Assembly (NCBI GenBank): GCA_024232355.1
Contig: JAAEPW010000191.1
Coordinates: forward strand, 1-64,000
Length of the DNA stretch: 64,000 nucleotides
Direction of reading: 5' to 3'
Source of the DNA: Chloroflexota bacterium
GTDB lineage: Bacteria > Chloroflexota > Anaerolineae > B4-G1
The notes beneath the pieces are model-generated. The model was not told the DNA's origin. It did not search any database and worked only from the letters and a program-made list of their open reading frames with translations. Position numbers and translations under genes: made by a program. Of the stretch, positions 18,660-27,904 are shown piece after piece (positions within the stretch are counted from its first letter, which is position 1; each line of letters opens with the position of its first letter).

Positions 18660-18695
18660 GAGGCCGTGCCTGTAAAAGAGCACGGTCTCTTTGAT
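18660..18695 (+). terminator. Hairpin after the nuo-ricT cluster
   Basis: Stem GAGGCCGTGC (18660-18669) with GCACGGTCTC (18680-18689), one G-T pair, 10-nt loop, followed by TTTGATG. Short T-tail, so probably a moderate rho-independent terminator, immediately upstream of the amidohydrolase RBS. Confidence 0.6.
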
Positions 18696-18708
18696 GAAAA
18701 GGAGATAA

Positions 18709-19890
18709 ATGTCAAATCACGTAAATTTCAAGGCAGAGGCACAAGCATTGCGTGAGCAACTGGTTGCCTGGCGTCGTGACTTTCACATGCATCCCGAGTT
18801 GGGCCTGGAGGAACACCGTTCGGCTGCCATTATCGCAGAAAAGTTGCGCGAGTTGGGCTATCAGGTGCAGACTGGCGTCGCGCAGACTGGCGTCGTGGCT
18901 TTGCTGAAAGGCAAACAACCTGGACCGGTCGTGATGGCCCGGGTCGATATGGACGCGCTACCGATCACTGAGGAAAATGAAACCGAGTACGTGTCGCAAA
19001 ATCCGGGATTGATGCACGCCTGTGGGCACGATGCGCATATGGCAATAGGATTGGGCGTTGCCACGTTGATGGCGCAGCGGCAGGATCAAATGACCGGAAC
19101 CCTCAAACTGATCTTTCAACCCGGTGAGGAAGGGATGAATGGTGCCGAGATCATGGTAAAAGAAGGTGTGATGGAGAATCCGCGCCCCGACGTTTTCCTG
19201 TCCACCCACGTCTGGAACGACAAGCCCGTGGGAACGATATGCGTCACGCTCGGCGCAGCTATGGCCGCAGCCGACAAGTGGATGTGTACTGTGCGGGGCA
19301 AGGGTGGGCACGGCGCGATGCCTCACCAGACGGTGGACCCCATCGTCGCCACGGCGCAGATCGTGACCGCTTTGCAGACCGTCGTCAGTCGAAACGTCAG
19401 TCCGATGGAAACGGCGGTGGTGACGGTGGGCAAGATACACGGTGGCGAAGCTTTTAACATTATTCCTCCCCAGGTCGAATTGGGAGGCACCATCCGCACC
19501 TTTAGCCCGCAGGTGCAAGAGACGGTATGGCAGCGAATGCGCGAGGTGGTTGAAAGAGTCGCAGCCGCTTATGGTGCGGAGGCCGAGTTAAAGATCGTTT
19601 CCTTAACGCCCGCGGTGATCAATGATGGTGAGGTCGTTGATATAGTGCGTGCGGCAGCTAAAGCGGTCGTTGGACCGGAAAATATTTTTTCCGACGTGCG
19701 CACAATGGGCAGCGAGGATGCGTCTTATTTTATGAAAGATGTACCGGGCTGCTATTTCTTTGTCGGTTCAGCCAACGCCGAGCGCGGGCTGGACGCCGCA
19801 CATCACAATCCGCGCTTTGACATCGACGAGGATGCCCTGCCGTTGGGTGTGGCGGCGCTCACGAACGCATTGGCGCATTACCTGTTGTAG
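18709..19890 (+). CDS. M20 family amidohydrolase (hippurate/N-acyl-amino-acid hydrolase type)
   Basis: 393 aa cytoplasmic metallo-amidohydrolase of the M20D/IAA-amino-acid hydrolase group. Metal ligands are visible in ACGHDAHMA, GEEGMNG and the C-terminal HHNPRFDIDEDAL; the lid domain lies around residues 190-300 (KGGHGAMPHQTVDPI). It would release an amino acid from N-acyl or N-aryl conjugates; the exact substrate is unknown. RBS AAGGAGATAA precedes ATG. It is monocistronic between the ricT terminator and a convergent arfB. Confidence 0.93.
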   Translation: MSNHVNFKAEAQALREQLVAWRRDFHMHPELGLEEHRSAAIIAEKLRELGYQVQTGVAQTGVVALLKGKQPGPVVMARVDMDALPITEENETEYVSQNPGLMHACGHDAHMAIGLGVATLMAQRQDQMTGTLKLIFQPGEEGMNGAEIMVKEGVMENPRPDVFLSTHVWNDKPVGTICVTLGAAMAAADKWMCTVRGKGGHGAMPHQTVDPIVATAQIVTALQTVVSRNVSPMETAVVTVGKIHGGEAFNIIPPQVELGGTIRTFSPQVQETVWQRMREVVERVAAAYGAEAELKIVSLTPAVINDGEVVDIVRAAAKAVVGPENIFSDVRTMGSEDASYFMKDVPGCYFFVGSANAERGLDAAHHNPRFDIDEDALPLGVAALTNALAHYLL

Positions 19891-19937
19891 GCGAGTCTGC
19901 AGAGTGGGTGTACATTCTGAGCTATGAGCCCGGCGGT

Positions 19938-20360
19938 TTAATCCTCGCGAGGCGGAGACCGCCGCGTGCGTTTGGTTTCACTCCGGCGACGTTTGGCCTC
20001 CAACCGGCGTCTCTTGGATGCCAGCGTTGGCCTCGTCTTGCGGCGGGGTTTGGGCTTGACGGCTGCCTGGCGGATCAATTCCACCAATCGAGCGATGGCG
20101 TCTCGCCGGTTTTGGGCCTGTGTGCCAAACCGGCGGGCTTTGATAATCAGCACGCCGGTTTTGGTGACCCGTTTTCCCGCCAGACGAATCAGGCGCTTGC
20201 GCACATCGTCGGGCAAGGAGGGTGAGTTGGTCACGTCAAAGCCGAGTTGCACGGCTGTGGCCACTTTGTTCACGTTCTGCCCCCCTGGCCCCGAGGCGTG
20301 GACAAATTCTAGTTCGATTTCGTTTTCGTTGATGACAATGTCACGGGTGATTGGGATCAT
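19938..20360 (-). CDS. arfB: Peptidyl-tRNA hydrolase ArfB (ribosome rescue)
   Basis: 140 aa. Release-factor-like GGQ motif at residues 26-28 (GPGGQNVNK) without the codon-recognition domains, and a long basic C-terminal tail (KPKPRRKTRP onward) that in ArfB/YaeJ inserts in the mRNA channel. It hydrolyses peptidyl-tRNA on stalled ribosomes lacking a stop codon. The ATG overlaps the stop of the upstream hybrid kinase (ATGA), an odd partnership. Confidence 0.92.
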   Translation of the reverse strand: MIPITRDIVINENEIELEFVHASGPGGQNVNKVATAVQLGFDVTNSPSLPDDVRKRLIRLAGKRVTKTGVLIIKARRFGTQAQNRRDAIARLVELIRQAAVKPKPRRKTRPTLASKRRRLEAKRRRSETKRTRRSPPRED

Positions 20361-22027
20361 GCTTCGCTCTCACTGGTCATGCTGGGTAGAGTGAAGAAAA
20401 ACAGACTCCCCTGTCCTATCCCGCTCTCTATCCCCACTTGCCCTCCGAGTTTTTCCATAATGCGCCGCACGATAGAGAGCCCCAGCCCGTGCCCTTCCAC
20501 CCGAATCTGGTCGAGTTGTGTAAAGGGAACAAATAACTGGGCTTGATCCTCTAACGTCAGACCAGGGCCATTGTCGCGCACCCAGAAACTCACCGTGCGC
20601 GGAGTGACGTCGTCCCCACCCTCTGTGGTACCCAGTTCTACACGTGGGGGTTGTCCACCGTACTTGATGGCGTTATTGATATAGTTGGCCCATACTTCTT
20701 CAACCCATGGACCATAACCCACCGCAATAGGCCAAGTTTCGGGTAGTATGACCTCGACTTTGTTCTCCTCGATCATACTGCTCAACCGCTCTATTGCCTC
20801 GGCCACAATGCTCGCCATATCTAATGGTCTCATCTCTATCTTTTTTTTCCGCACTCCGGCCAATAGTAACAACTCTTCGATGATGCGGATCATCTTGCGT
20901 GAGCCTTGAGTAATTGCGTTCAGGCAGATGTACAGATCCTCTTCTGAGAGTTGATCGTGGGTCTCTTCTATCATCGTAGCATAGCCATAGATATTGCTTA
21001 CAGGATTCTTGAGATCGTGGGCCACGGTGTGGGCAAAGGCATCCAGTTCTTCATTATGCGTTTGCAGCTCTTCGGTTCGCTGCTGTAGCTGTTCGGTGCG
21101 TTGTTGCAGTTGGGCGGTGCGTTGCCGCAACTCCTGAAAGAGCCGCGCGCTCGCGATGGCAGCAGCAGCTAGGGGGGCCAAGACCTCCATCCACGCCAGG
21201 TCAGTGGATGAGAATGGTCCTTGTTTCTTGTTGACCGCTTGCAGGACGCCAATACCGGTTCCTCTCACAAGAAGTGGTACAGTGACCAGGTCTCGAGTGC
21301 GGAACTCGATCAACTCGTCTACCTTGGGGTTGAAACGGGGATCGGTATGTGCGTCGAGCACGAGGGCCGATCGTTTATGCTGCAATACCCAGCCAGCGAC
21401 GCCTTCGCCGGACGCCATTCGTATTCCCACCAAACGATCTGCAACGTTACCCACAGCTGCCCGGCATTCGAGATTTCCTTCCGACTCTCGCAACCAGATA
21501 GACGTATCCTCTACGTCCATCTCGTCCATAGCAATTTTCATCACGCGTTGCAGCACACTGTCTAGATCGAGTGTGGATAACAGAATCCTTCCTGCTTCGA
21601 TCAGTCGTTCCATCCTGCGCTGCTCGATGCGCTCGGCCCGTTTCCAGCCTATGAACGTCTTTACGCGGGCCAACAATTCGACGGTTTGAACTGGTTTAGG
21701 GAGATAGCCGCTAGCCCCTCCTTCTAATGCCATCATCCGAGTGTCCGCGTCGTCCTCCACTGTGAGGATGACTACGGGCAAAAGAGCAAAACGCTCATCG
21801 GTTCGTATACGCCGCAAGAGTTCCAGGCCGTTAATGCCGGGCATATTCAGGTCGAGCAATAACAGGTCTGGCATAGGCATCTTTCGTTCTGCACCTGCCA
21901 CGAGGCGATTCCAACCGCTTTCCCCATCATTGTACGACTCGACCCCATAACCCTGATTGGAAAGGATATTGGTCAGGGCTTCAACAACGGCATTGCTGTC
22001 GTCAACAATTAGAATTTTAGTATCCAT
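20357..22027 (-). CDS. REC-GAF hybrid sensor histidine kinase
   Basis: 556 aa, soluble. An N-terminal receiver (VDDS, phospho-Asp in LLLLDLNMP, Lys in LPKP) is followed by a GAF domain (about residues 150-290), a coiled coil of RTAQLQQRTEQLQQ repeats, a HisKA helix with the phospho-His in VAHDLKNP, and a HATPase with NNAIKYGG, DNGPGL and GHGLGL. The kinase half is strongly similar to that of the 32523-34574 gene (LLLLAGVRKK, GYGPWVEEVW), so the two are paralogues. The output partner is unknown. Translationally coupled to arfB. Confidence 0.93.
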   Translation of the reverse strand: MDTKILIVDDSNAVVEALTNILSNQGYGVESYNDGESGWNRLVAGAERKMPMPDLLLLDLNMPGINGLELLRRIRTDERFALLPVVILTVEDDADTRMMALEGGASGYLPKPVQTVELLARVKTFIGWKRAERIEQRRMERLIEAGRILLSTLDLDSVLQRVMKIAMDEMDVEDTSIWLRESEGNLECRAAVGNVADRLVGIRMASGEGVAGWVLQHKRSALVLDAHTDPRFNPKVDELIEFRTRDLVTVPLLVRGTGIGVLQAVNKKQGPFSSTDLAWMEVLAPLAAAAIASARLFQELRQRTAQLQQRTEQLQQRTEELQTHNEELDAFAHTVAHDLKNPVSNIYGYATMIEETHDQLSEEDLYICLNAITQGSRKMIRIIEELLLLAGVRKKKIEMRPLDMASIVAEAIERLSSMIEENKVEVILPETWPIAVGYGPWVEEVWANYINNAIKYGGQPPRVELGTTEGGDDVTPRTVSFWVRDNGPGLTLEDQAQLFVPFTQLDQIRVEGHGLGLSIVRRIMEKLGGQVGIESGIGQGSLFFFTLPSMTSESEA

Positions 22028-22279
22028 CGTGCCACGTACTCCCCTTGTCTCGGAGGTTGTCCAGCTGTTTTTGCCATCTTGTGGTACAAATGCTCAAGCC
22101 CCATCTCTGGGGCTGCGAGCGAGGCAAAATTCTCACACGCACTTTATGATGCCTTGCAATTGCTTAAAAGTGTACCACGAGCTTGGTGTTTGGGCAAACG
22201 ATATGTTTGCCCCCTCTTGCGTGAAAAAATCAGGGTATGAACAAGTATGGGGATTTGTGTTGTGAAACTTGGATGCTAA

Positions 22280-22298
22280 GGCGTTGTTCAGAAACAGT
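22280..22298 (-). repeat. Family R5 short palindromic repeat, diverged copy
   Basis: GGCGTTGTTCAGAAACAGT corresponds, in reverse, to the 21-bp repeats at 37035-37055 and 42293-42313. It lies directly beyond the HIT gene stop. Slightly upstream, 22107-22121 (CTGGGGCTGCGAGCG) is an exact piece of family R4. Confidence 0.5.
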
Positions 22299-22299
22299 G

Positions 22300-22812
22300 C
22301 TATTCCGAAATAGCCTCACACTTTCCAAGCATTTTTTGTCGAATCCGAGCGGCCAAGCCAGCCATCTCTTCTTCTGAGAGGGTCAAAATTCCCTTTTCCA
22401 GTCTCAATGCTTCGAATTGTTGCTCTTCCAGCGGCACATCTGGTGGCAAAGGAGCGATATGCCAATGAACATGACTGTTTCCCTGCTGGCTTCCCAACGA
22501 CAATATGTACATTCGCTCGGTTGGCACGACTTGGGATAACGCTTCTGAAACCCGATAAATGAGAGCTTGTAACGCCAGATATTCTTCGTGAGTAAAATCA
22601 CTGGTCACGTGTTCACAGTGTTTTCGGGGCGCAACCAGGGTGTACCCATAGAGAATTGGAAACTTGTTTAGAAAGACAATAGCAGTTTCATCTTGATAGA
22701 TGATATGGTGTTTATAGTTAGGGTTGCCGGCTAGTATTTCACAAATGAAACAAGGACCACTGGTGACTCGTTCAATATAGCTATTTATATCAATGTGGTG
22801 ATATTGGGTCAT
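22300..22812 (-). CDS. HIT family nucleotide-binding protein
   Basis: 170 aa. The histidine triad HVHWHIAPL (H114, H116, H118) is intact, with the upstream FLNKFPILYGYTLVAPRKH strand pattern typical of Fhit/HINT hydrolases acting on dinucleoside polyphosphates or AMP conjugates. Two N-terminal Cys (CFIC) could form a zinc site with the HIT-fold His, as in other HIT proteins. AGGG precedes the ATG. Single gene between the kinase and nadE. Confidence 0.9.
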   Translation of the reverse strand: MTQYHHIDINSYIERVTSGPCFICEILAGNPNYKHHIIYQDETAIVFLNKFPILYGYTLVAPRKHCEHVTSDFTHEEYLALQALIYRVSEALSQVVPTERMYILSLGSQQGNSHVHWHIAPLPPDVPLEEQQFEALRLEKGILTLSEEEMAGLAARIRQKMLGKCEAISE

Positions 22813-22893
22813 TTTTTCCCTGCTTGATAAATACGTTCAAGGTGTAATTTCAGCTGGCCTAACTAGAATTCTGAAGCGGTTAGCAAAACCGCC

Positions 22894-23868
22894 CTATATT
22901 TTTTCTGAATAATCAATAGGCAGCGCGCGCAGATATTGGGTTGTGCGGTGTTTGCGGATCAGGTCTGCAAACACGCGCTGCACCTGTTCCTCAGTGAGGT
23001 CCATACTCTGGGCTACCTCGGGCACGGGCATATCTTGCTCCTGGGCATACCACAGCAGGTCCATCACCTCAAAGGGCAGCCGGAAAAAGAACTCTTCCTG
23101 CGAACTGTGCGCGCTGTACGTGTCGGTGGTCGGGGTTGCTTGGCGGATTTCCAGGGGAAGTTCCAAGTAATCGGCCAGTTGGTAGACCTGGGTTTTGAAC
23201 ATGTGCCGGACGGGGGCCACGTCGTAACCGCCATCTCCCCACTTGACGAAAAATCCCTGGTCGTGCTCGTTTTTGTTGGGCGTGCCTACCACCGCATAGT
23301 TGCGCAGTTCGGCGTGATAATAGAGCATGGTCATACGACTGCGCTGCTTGAAATTGGATGCGGCCACGATCTGCAAATAATCGCGCAGGTTGAGGCGTTT
23401 CGATTTTTCCTCGCCTTCCGGAGTGATGATGGTCAGGTAAAAGAGATTGAGGGTGTCGCTTTCCATCAAGTCGCCCGGCAAGGTGATCTTGGCCTTGTAA
23501 CTGGGATCGTACTCGGGAAAGACGCGCCTGATCGCCTCGTCACGACGGACATAGCAGCCATAGCCCACCAGCGCGCCCGTCATATCCTCAACGACGGTTT
23601 CGATGCCGAATTGGTCGGCCAATTTGCGGGCCAGCACGATACTGTCACGGCTGGAATCGCTCTCTGGCATCATGATGCCAACGACCCGCTTGGGGCCAAA
23701 GGCGCGCACGCAGAGGGCCAGCACCACCGAAGAGTCTATGCCGCCACTGATGCCTATCACTGCCCCAGAACGGCGCAGCGTCTTGCGCACGTCTCGACGC
23801 AGGTTGGCGACCAGTTCTTCTGTCACAGCGGCCGGATCTATTTTGAGAACGTCTTTGTGAAAAGGCAT
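22894..23868 (-). CDS. nadE: NAD+ synthase
   Basis: 324 aa, N-type ATP pyrophosphatase that amidates nicotinic acid adenine dinucleotide. PP-loop SGGIDSS at 41-47; GTPNKNEHDQGFFVKWGDGGYDVAP is the family-specific substrate segment. There is no glutaminase (nitrilase) domain, so ammonia or a separate amidotransferase supplies nitrogen. AGGAG 7 nt before ATG 23868 decides this start over an upstream in-frame ATG. The sulfotransferase-like gene lies 23 bases beyond its start on the same strand. Confidence 0.92.
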   Translation of the reverse strand: MPFHKDVLKIDPAAVTEELVANLRRDVRKTLRRSGAVIGISGGIDSSVVLALCVRAFGPKRVVGIMMPESDSSRDSIVLARKLADQFGIETVVEDMTGALVGYGCYVRRDEAIRRVFPEYDPSYKAKITLPGDLMESDTLNLFYLTIITPEGEEKSKRLNLRDYLQIVAASNFKQRSRMTMLYYHAELRNYAVVGTPNKNEHDQGFFVKWGDGGYDVAPVRHMFKTQVYQLADYLELPLEIRQATPTTDTYSAHSSQEEFFFRLPFEVMDLLWYAQEQDMPVPEVAQSMDLTEEQVQRVFADLIRKHRTTQYLRALPIDYSEKI

Positions 23869-23891
23869 AACGACTCCTGTTTTCCCCACTT

Positions 23892-24476
23892 TTATTGCCG
23901 CTGCCGGTACAACGACTGGTCAACAACACCTACCATTTCATTTTCGTCGAGGATGTGGCCCATAAACTGGTTGATCATTTTTGTTTGTTCGACCGGACTT
24001 GCCAGAACTTTATTATATTCGACATAGATGGCGTCGACGTTGGGTTGTTTGTCTATCCAGCCCATCACGTGTTGTAGATGCAGGCCAAACAACTCGACCA
24101 GTTTTTCGTCGCTGACTTTATCCGTTGACTCGCCTCGCCGGATGAGCATTTGCTTTTGAGAGGCCAAAATTTCGTCAATGTTGCGGCGCATAAAGATCAC
24201 CTGGTAGGTGTAGTTTAAGGGGAGGTGCTTGAGGAGCGCCGAGATCATTTTGACGACCTTGCCCTGGGCATCTGGCAGCCAGGCATGGTCGTGCTCGATC
24301 TGTTTCACCCGCTCAAACTCGTAATAGCCTTTTGGATTGTCCTCATCGGCTGTTCTGACGTGGTCGGTCAGGGCTTGCATCCCGCCAGCCTCGAGCATTT
24401 TCATCATCATCGAAGTGCCAGAACGAGGTAATCCGGAAACAATCGTGACGATCTGTGGATCTATCCCTTGATTCAT
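23892..24476 (-). CDS. Sulfotransferase-family protein
   Basis: 194 aa. The 5'-phosphosulfate-binding loop VSGLPRSGTSMM (residues 13-24) and the FMRRNIDEILASQKQML segment (3'-phosphate-binding Arg) fit the sulfotransferase superfamily, which uses PAPS and releases PAP. The length is short for this family, and the substrate is unknown. The start was chosen from CAGGAG before ATG 24476. It lies upstream of nadE and downstream of metK; a PAP-type nucleotidase gene follows 1.4 kb away. Confidence 0.8.
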   Translation of the reverse strand: MNQGIDPQIVTIVSGLPRSGTSMMMKMLEAGGMQALTDHVRTADEDNPKGYYEFERVKQIEHDHAWLPDAQGKVVKMISALLKHLPLNYTYQVIFMRRNIDEILASQKQMLIRRGESTDKVSDEKLVELFGLHLQHVMGWIDKQPNVDAIYVEYNKVLASPVEQTKMINQFMGHILDENEMVGVVDQSLYRQRQ

Positions 24477-24580
24477 AACTCTAGCTCCTGATTTGGCGGT
24501 AGATTGAAAACGGTGGCTGGCGGGCGCTTGGTCAACCCCACCAGCCACACGTCAACATCTAATGGACAGAATGCTCTATA

Positions 24581-25798
24581 CTAGCTCAATCCCGCGTCCT
24601 GGCGTAGCGCTGCGGCTTTGTCGGTGCGCTCCCAGGGGGCGTCGATATCGTCTCGACCAAAGTGGCCATAAGCTGCCGTCGCTTTGTAGATGGGACGGCG
24701 CAAGTCCAGATCGCGGATAATGGCCGCCGGGCGCAGATCAAAGTGTTCGTTGATTAACTCGATGATGCGCTCATCAGAGATCTTGCCCGTGCCAAAGGTC
24801 TCCACCATCAATGACAGAGGGTGTGCTACGCCAATGGCATAGCTGACCTGTAACTCGAGCCGGTCGGCAACGCCCGCTGCTACCAGATTTTTGGCAATGT
24901 AGCGAGCCATATATGTGGCCGAGCGGTCTACCTTTGTGGGATCCTTGCCAGAAAAAGCGCCGCCACCGTGTCGGGCTACACCACCGTAGGTGTCGACGAT
25001 GATTTTGCGCCCGGTGACACCGGCGTCGCCTAGCGGGCCGCCAGTCACAAAGCGACCGGTGGGGTTAACGTAAATTTTTGTCTCATCATCGAGCAGATCT
25101 TCGGGCACTATGGGGTTGATGATGTGCTCAATGACGTTGGCCCGAATCTGATCCTGCTCTACGGCGGGAGAATGTTGGGTAGAGACGACGATGGTGTCTA
25201 CCCGCTTGGGTTTGCCAAACGCATATTCTACCGTTACCTGGCTCTTGCCATCGGGCCGCAAATAAGGCAGTGCGCCGTTCTTGCGCATTTCGGCCAGACG
25301 GAGACACAGCTTGTGGGCCAGCATGATGGGCAGGGGCATTAATTCGGGCGTCTCGGTGCAGGCAAAACCGATCATCATGCCCTGGTCGCCAGCACCGGTG
25401 GCCTCAATTTCCTCTTCGGACATTTCGCCGGTTTTTGCTTCCAGCGCTTTGTCCACGCCCAAAGCAATATCGGCGCTTTGCTCCTTGATGGAGACGATCA
25501 CGCCGCAAGTATCTGCGTCGAAACCATACTTGGCGCGGGTATATCCAATGTCGCGGATCGTATCGCGGGCGATCTCGGCGATTTCCACGTATGTTGACGT
25601 GGTGATCTCACCCATCACGATCATTAACCCGGTGGTGGTTCCACACTCGCAGGCAACGCGCGCGTTGGGATCATCGGCGATGATCGCATCGAGAACGGCA
25701 TCGCTCACTTGATCGCATACTTTGTCGGGATGTCCCTCGGTGACGGATTCCGACGTGAAAAAAAGTTGGGGGGAACTGGTAAAACTGGTATCACTCAT
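24581..25798 (-). CDS. metK: S-adenosylmethionine synthetase
   Basis: 405 aa. Makes SAM from methionine and ATP. Characteristic segments are [10 protein letters not shown] (ATP site), [33 protein letters not shown] and [19 protein letters not shown] (metal/phosphate loop). The length is within the usual range. RBS AAGGAG lies 9 nt before ATG 25798. It has its own promoter in the short gap to the next gene. Several SAM users (radical SAM, methyltransferases) occur in the window. Confidence 0.97.
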   Translation of the reverse strand: MSDTSFTSSPQLFFTSESVTEGHPDKVCDQVSDAVLDAIIADDPNARVACECGTTTGLMIVMGEITTSTYVEIAEIARDTIRDIGYTRAKYGFDADTCGVIVSIKEQSADIALGVDKALEAKTGEMSEEEIEATGAGDQGMMIGFACTETPELMPLPIMLAHKLCLRLAEMRKNGALPYLRPDGKSQVTVEYAFGKPKRVDTIVVSTQHSPAVEQDQIRANVIEHIINPIVPEDLLDDETKIYVNPTGRFVTGGPLGDAGVTGRKIIVDTYGGVARHGGGAFSGKDPTKVDRSATYMARYIAKNLVAAGVADRLELQVSYAIGVAHPLSLMVETFGTGKISDERIIELINEHFDLRPAAIIRDLDLRRPIYKATAAYGHFGRDDIDAPWERTDKAAALRQDAGLS

Positions 25799-25841
25799 CG
25801 TACTATCTCCTTGATTTAATAGTGTACTCGAACACCATGCC

Positions 25842-25869
25842 ATTATCCATTCTTTTTGTTGGGTGTCAA
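25842..25869 (-). promoter_or_regulatory. Promoter TTGACA-16-GATAAT of metK
   Basis: Minus-strand -35 at 25864-25869 and -10 at 25842-25847, 16-bp spacer. It begins nine bases beyond the stop of the phosphatase gene. The gap is too short for a SAM riboswitch and no such fold was seen. Confidence 0.65.
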
Positions 25870-25877
25870 GGCTGATT

Positions 25878-26858
25878 TTATGCTTGTGCCAATGCCTCAA
25901 GCACCGGCACGTGTAGCACCCCATTGCTCACAATGACCCCACGATTGTTCCGCATTCTGTAATCAGAAGCCATATCCAGGGGGTATCCGTGCATATCGGT
26001 GACACAGCCCCCGGCTTCTTCTACAATAAGAGACCCAGCCGCGTGATCCCAAATCTTTTCACGGTAATCGGGGCTTTTGGGTGAGGGGAGCCGAAGATAC
26101 AGCGCAGCATCGCCGCGAGCCACAACCCCATATTTGACCTGGCTGTCTATTCGCAGTGGTGCGTGTGTAAATCCGACGGCTTGGGCAACGGTCTCTTGCA
26201 AAGCGGGGTTGCCGTGTGATGCTTCCACGCTCTCTACAAATCTCCATCGAGTTTTATCTGGCTTTTCCGCCACGTGAATGGGCACAAAGGGACCACCTTT
26301 TAGAGGTGACATTGTTGTTCCTTCTCCCCGTACGGCGACGAACAAAACGCCTGTTTCACTGTCGGGATCGGCCATATCGAGAGACAAGGCCGGGCAACCC
26401 AATACGGCCACTTGTACCTTGCCATGTTCCACCAGAGCCAGAGCAATGGCGTACTGATCGTCGCGCAAAAAACCTTTGGTGCCATCGATGGGGTCCAACG
26501 TCCAAAAACGTTCGGCCATAGTTCTCTTGCCAGTATCGATCCAACGACAGACCTCGTCGGGAGTTGTGTTGGGGTGAAATCGCTGCACGTACTGCGTTAC
26601 CCGATCCAACTTGGGGGCATTGCCTGGATTTTGCAAGTCCGTCGAGTCTTCCTCGCCCACAATTGTGTCGTAGGGAAAGGCCGTGATCAAATGCTGGCAA
26701 ACTAACGCTTGTGATCCAAAATCGGCAATTGTGACGGGACTTTTGTCCCCTTTCTCCAATGAATCAACGCTTGCCATTTCTGCGCGTACAGCTTGGCAGA
26801 GCTCTGCCGCGCGAATGACGGCCTCTATTGCCACTTTTTTTTCTTCGGTGAAACTCAT
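25878..26858 (-). CDS. Inositol-monophosphatase-fold phosphatase, probable 3'(2'),5'-bisphosphate nucleotidase
   Basis: 326 aa. Lithium-sensitive phosphatase fold with metal sites [14 protein letters not shown] and [15 protein letters not shown]. The DGTKGFLR signature and [15 protein letters not shown] near the N-terminus match HAL2/CysQ-like nucleotidases that remove PAP. The PAPS-type sulfotransferase gene nearby would produce PAP, which supports this over a plain inositol phosphatase. It is 13 bases downstream of map on the same strand. Confidence 0.85.
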   Translation of the reverse strand: MSFTEEKKVAIEAVIRAAELCQAVRAEMASVDSLEKGDKSPVTIADFGSQALVCQHLITAFPYDTIVGEEDSTDLQNPGNAPKLDRVTQYVQRFHPNTTPDEVCRWIDTGKRTMAERFWTLDPIDGTKGFLRDDQYAIALALVEHGKVQVAVLGCPALSLDMADPDSETGVLFVAVRGEGTTMSPLKGGPFVPIHVAEKPDKTRWRFVESVEASHGNPALQETVAQAVGFTHAPLRIDSQVKYGVVARGDAALYLRLPSPKSPDYREKIWDHAAGSLIVEEAGGCVTDMHGYPLDMASDYRMRNNRGVIVSNGVLHVPVLEALAQA

Positions 26859-26871
26859 TGGACATGTTCTC

Positions 26872-27738
26872 CTATGCTGTTAGTATTTCTACACCATCGT
26901 TGGTGACGCGAATGGTGTGTTCCCATTGAGCCGAGAGGGAGCCGTCAGTAGTCACGACGGTCCAGTCATCTTTTAACACTTGAACCTGATACCCGCCCAG
27001 GTTGATCATCGGTTCGATGGTAAAGACCATGTTTGGTGAGAGCACGATGCCGGTTCCAGGTTCTCCAAAATGAAAGACATTTGGCGGCTCGTGAAACCGG
27101 ATACCTGTTCCGTGCCCAATATAGTTCCGCACGACCGAGTATCCATGCCCTTCGGCGTGCTGCTGGATCGCGTGCCCGATGTCGCCCAGGGTATTGCCCG
27201 GCTTGACCTGTTCGATTCCCAGGTTGAGACACTCTTGGGTCACTTGGACCAATTTGCGTGCTTGTTCCGAAACCTCTCCAATCAAAAACATGCGACTGGA
27301 ATCGCCGTAATACCCATCCACGATAGAGGTGACGTCTACGTTGAGAATGTCACCGGATTGCAGCACTGTGTCGTCGGGAATGCCGTGGCAGACGACGTTG
27401 TTGAGGGAGGTGCAGACGCTCTTGGGGAAACCTCGATAGTTTAACGTCGCAGGGACAGCGTCGTGCGCCAATGTGTATGTGTGAACCCAATGGTTGATGT
27501 CGTTGGTGGTGATACCGGCAACGATTTGCCCTTCCAGCATGTTCAAGATATCGTGGGTCAACTGGCTGCTTTTGCGAATGCCGTCAATTTGCTCCTCGGT
27601 CTTGATGATGATGTCGGGATTGCGTGCGTTCTCTTTCCGACGCTTGCGGAGCGCTGACCTGTCTTGTTTGAGATGACAGTGCTTGTATTTTTTCCCACTC
27701 TTGCACCAACAGGGATCGTTTCGTGATAAATTTTGCAT
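26872..27738 (-). CDS. map: Methionine aminopeptidase with N-terminal SEC-C zinc motif
   Basis: 288 aa type I methionine aminopeptidase that trims the initiator Met. Residues 7-22 (NDPCWCKSGKKYKHCH) are a SEC-C zinc motif, as in MetAP1c forms that dock on the ribosome. The dimetal ligands are visible in VDVTSIVDGYYGDSS, IGHGTGIRFHEPP, FTIEPM and QWEHTI. AAGGTGG before ATG 27738 sets the start. A -10-like TATAAT on the minus strand sits at 27800-27805 without a good -35. Confidence 0.96.
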   Translation of the reverse strand: MQNLSRNDPCWCKSGKKYKHCHLKQDRSALRKRRKENARNPDIIIKTEEQIDGIRKSSQLTHDILNMLEGQIVAGITTNDINHWVHTYTLAHDAVPATLNYRGFPKSVCTSLNNVVCHGIPDDTVLQSGDILNVDVTSIVDGYYGDSSRMFLIGEVSEQARKLVQVTQECLNLGIEQVKPGNTLGDIGHAIQQHAEGHGYSVVRNYIGHGTGIRFHEPPNVFHFGEPGTGIVLSPNMVFTIEPMINLGGYQVQVLKDDWTVVTTDGSLSAQWEHTIRVTNDGVEILTA

Positions 27739-27904
27739 ATGTGTCCACCTTGATGTCACGTTGCCTGGCAAAGCGGCAACGATCGGTTGCCGCTTGCGTA
27801 TTATACCACTATTCTCCCCTGCTTAAAGGCTGAGCGTCTCGCGCAGACTAAAAACTTGGATACCAATACCGTGTGACATAGTTTATCATCTCAGAGTCCA
27901 GGAA

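Noticed and set aside
25799..25877. SAM riboswitch ahead of metK
   Set aside because: Only 79 bases are available and they hold a promoter and RBS; no multi-stem riboswitch core is visible.
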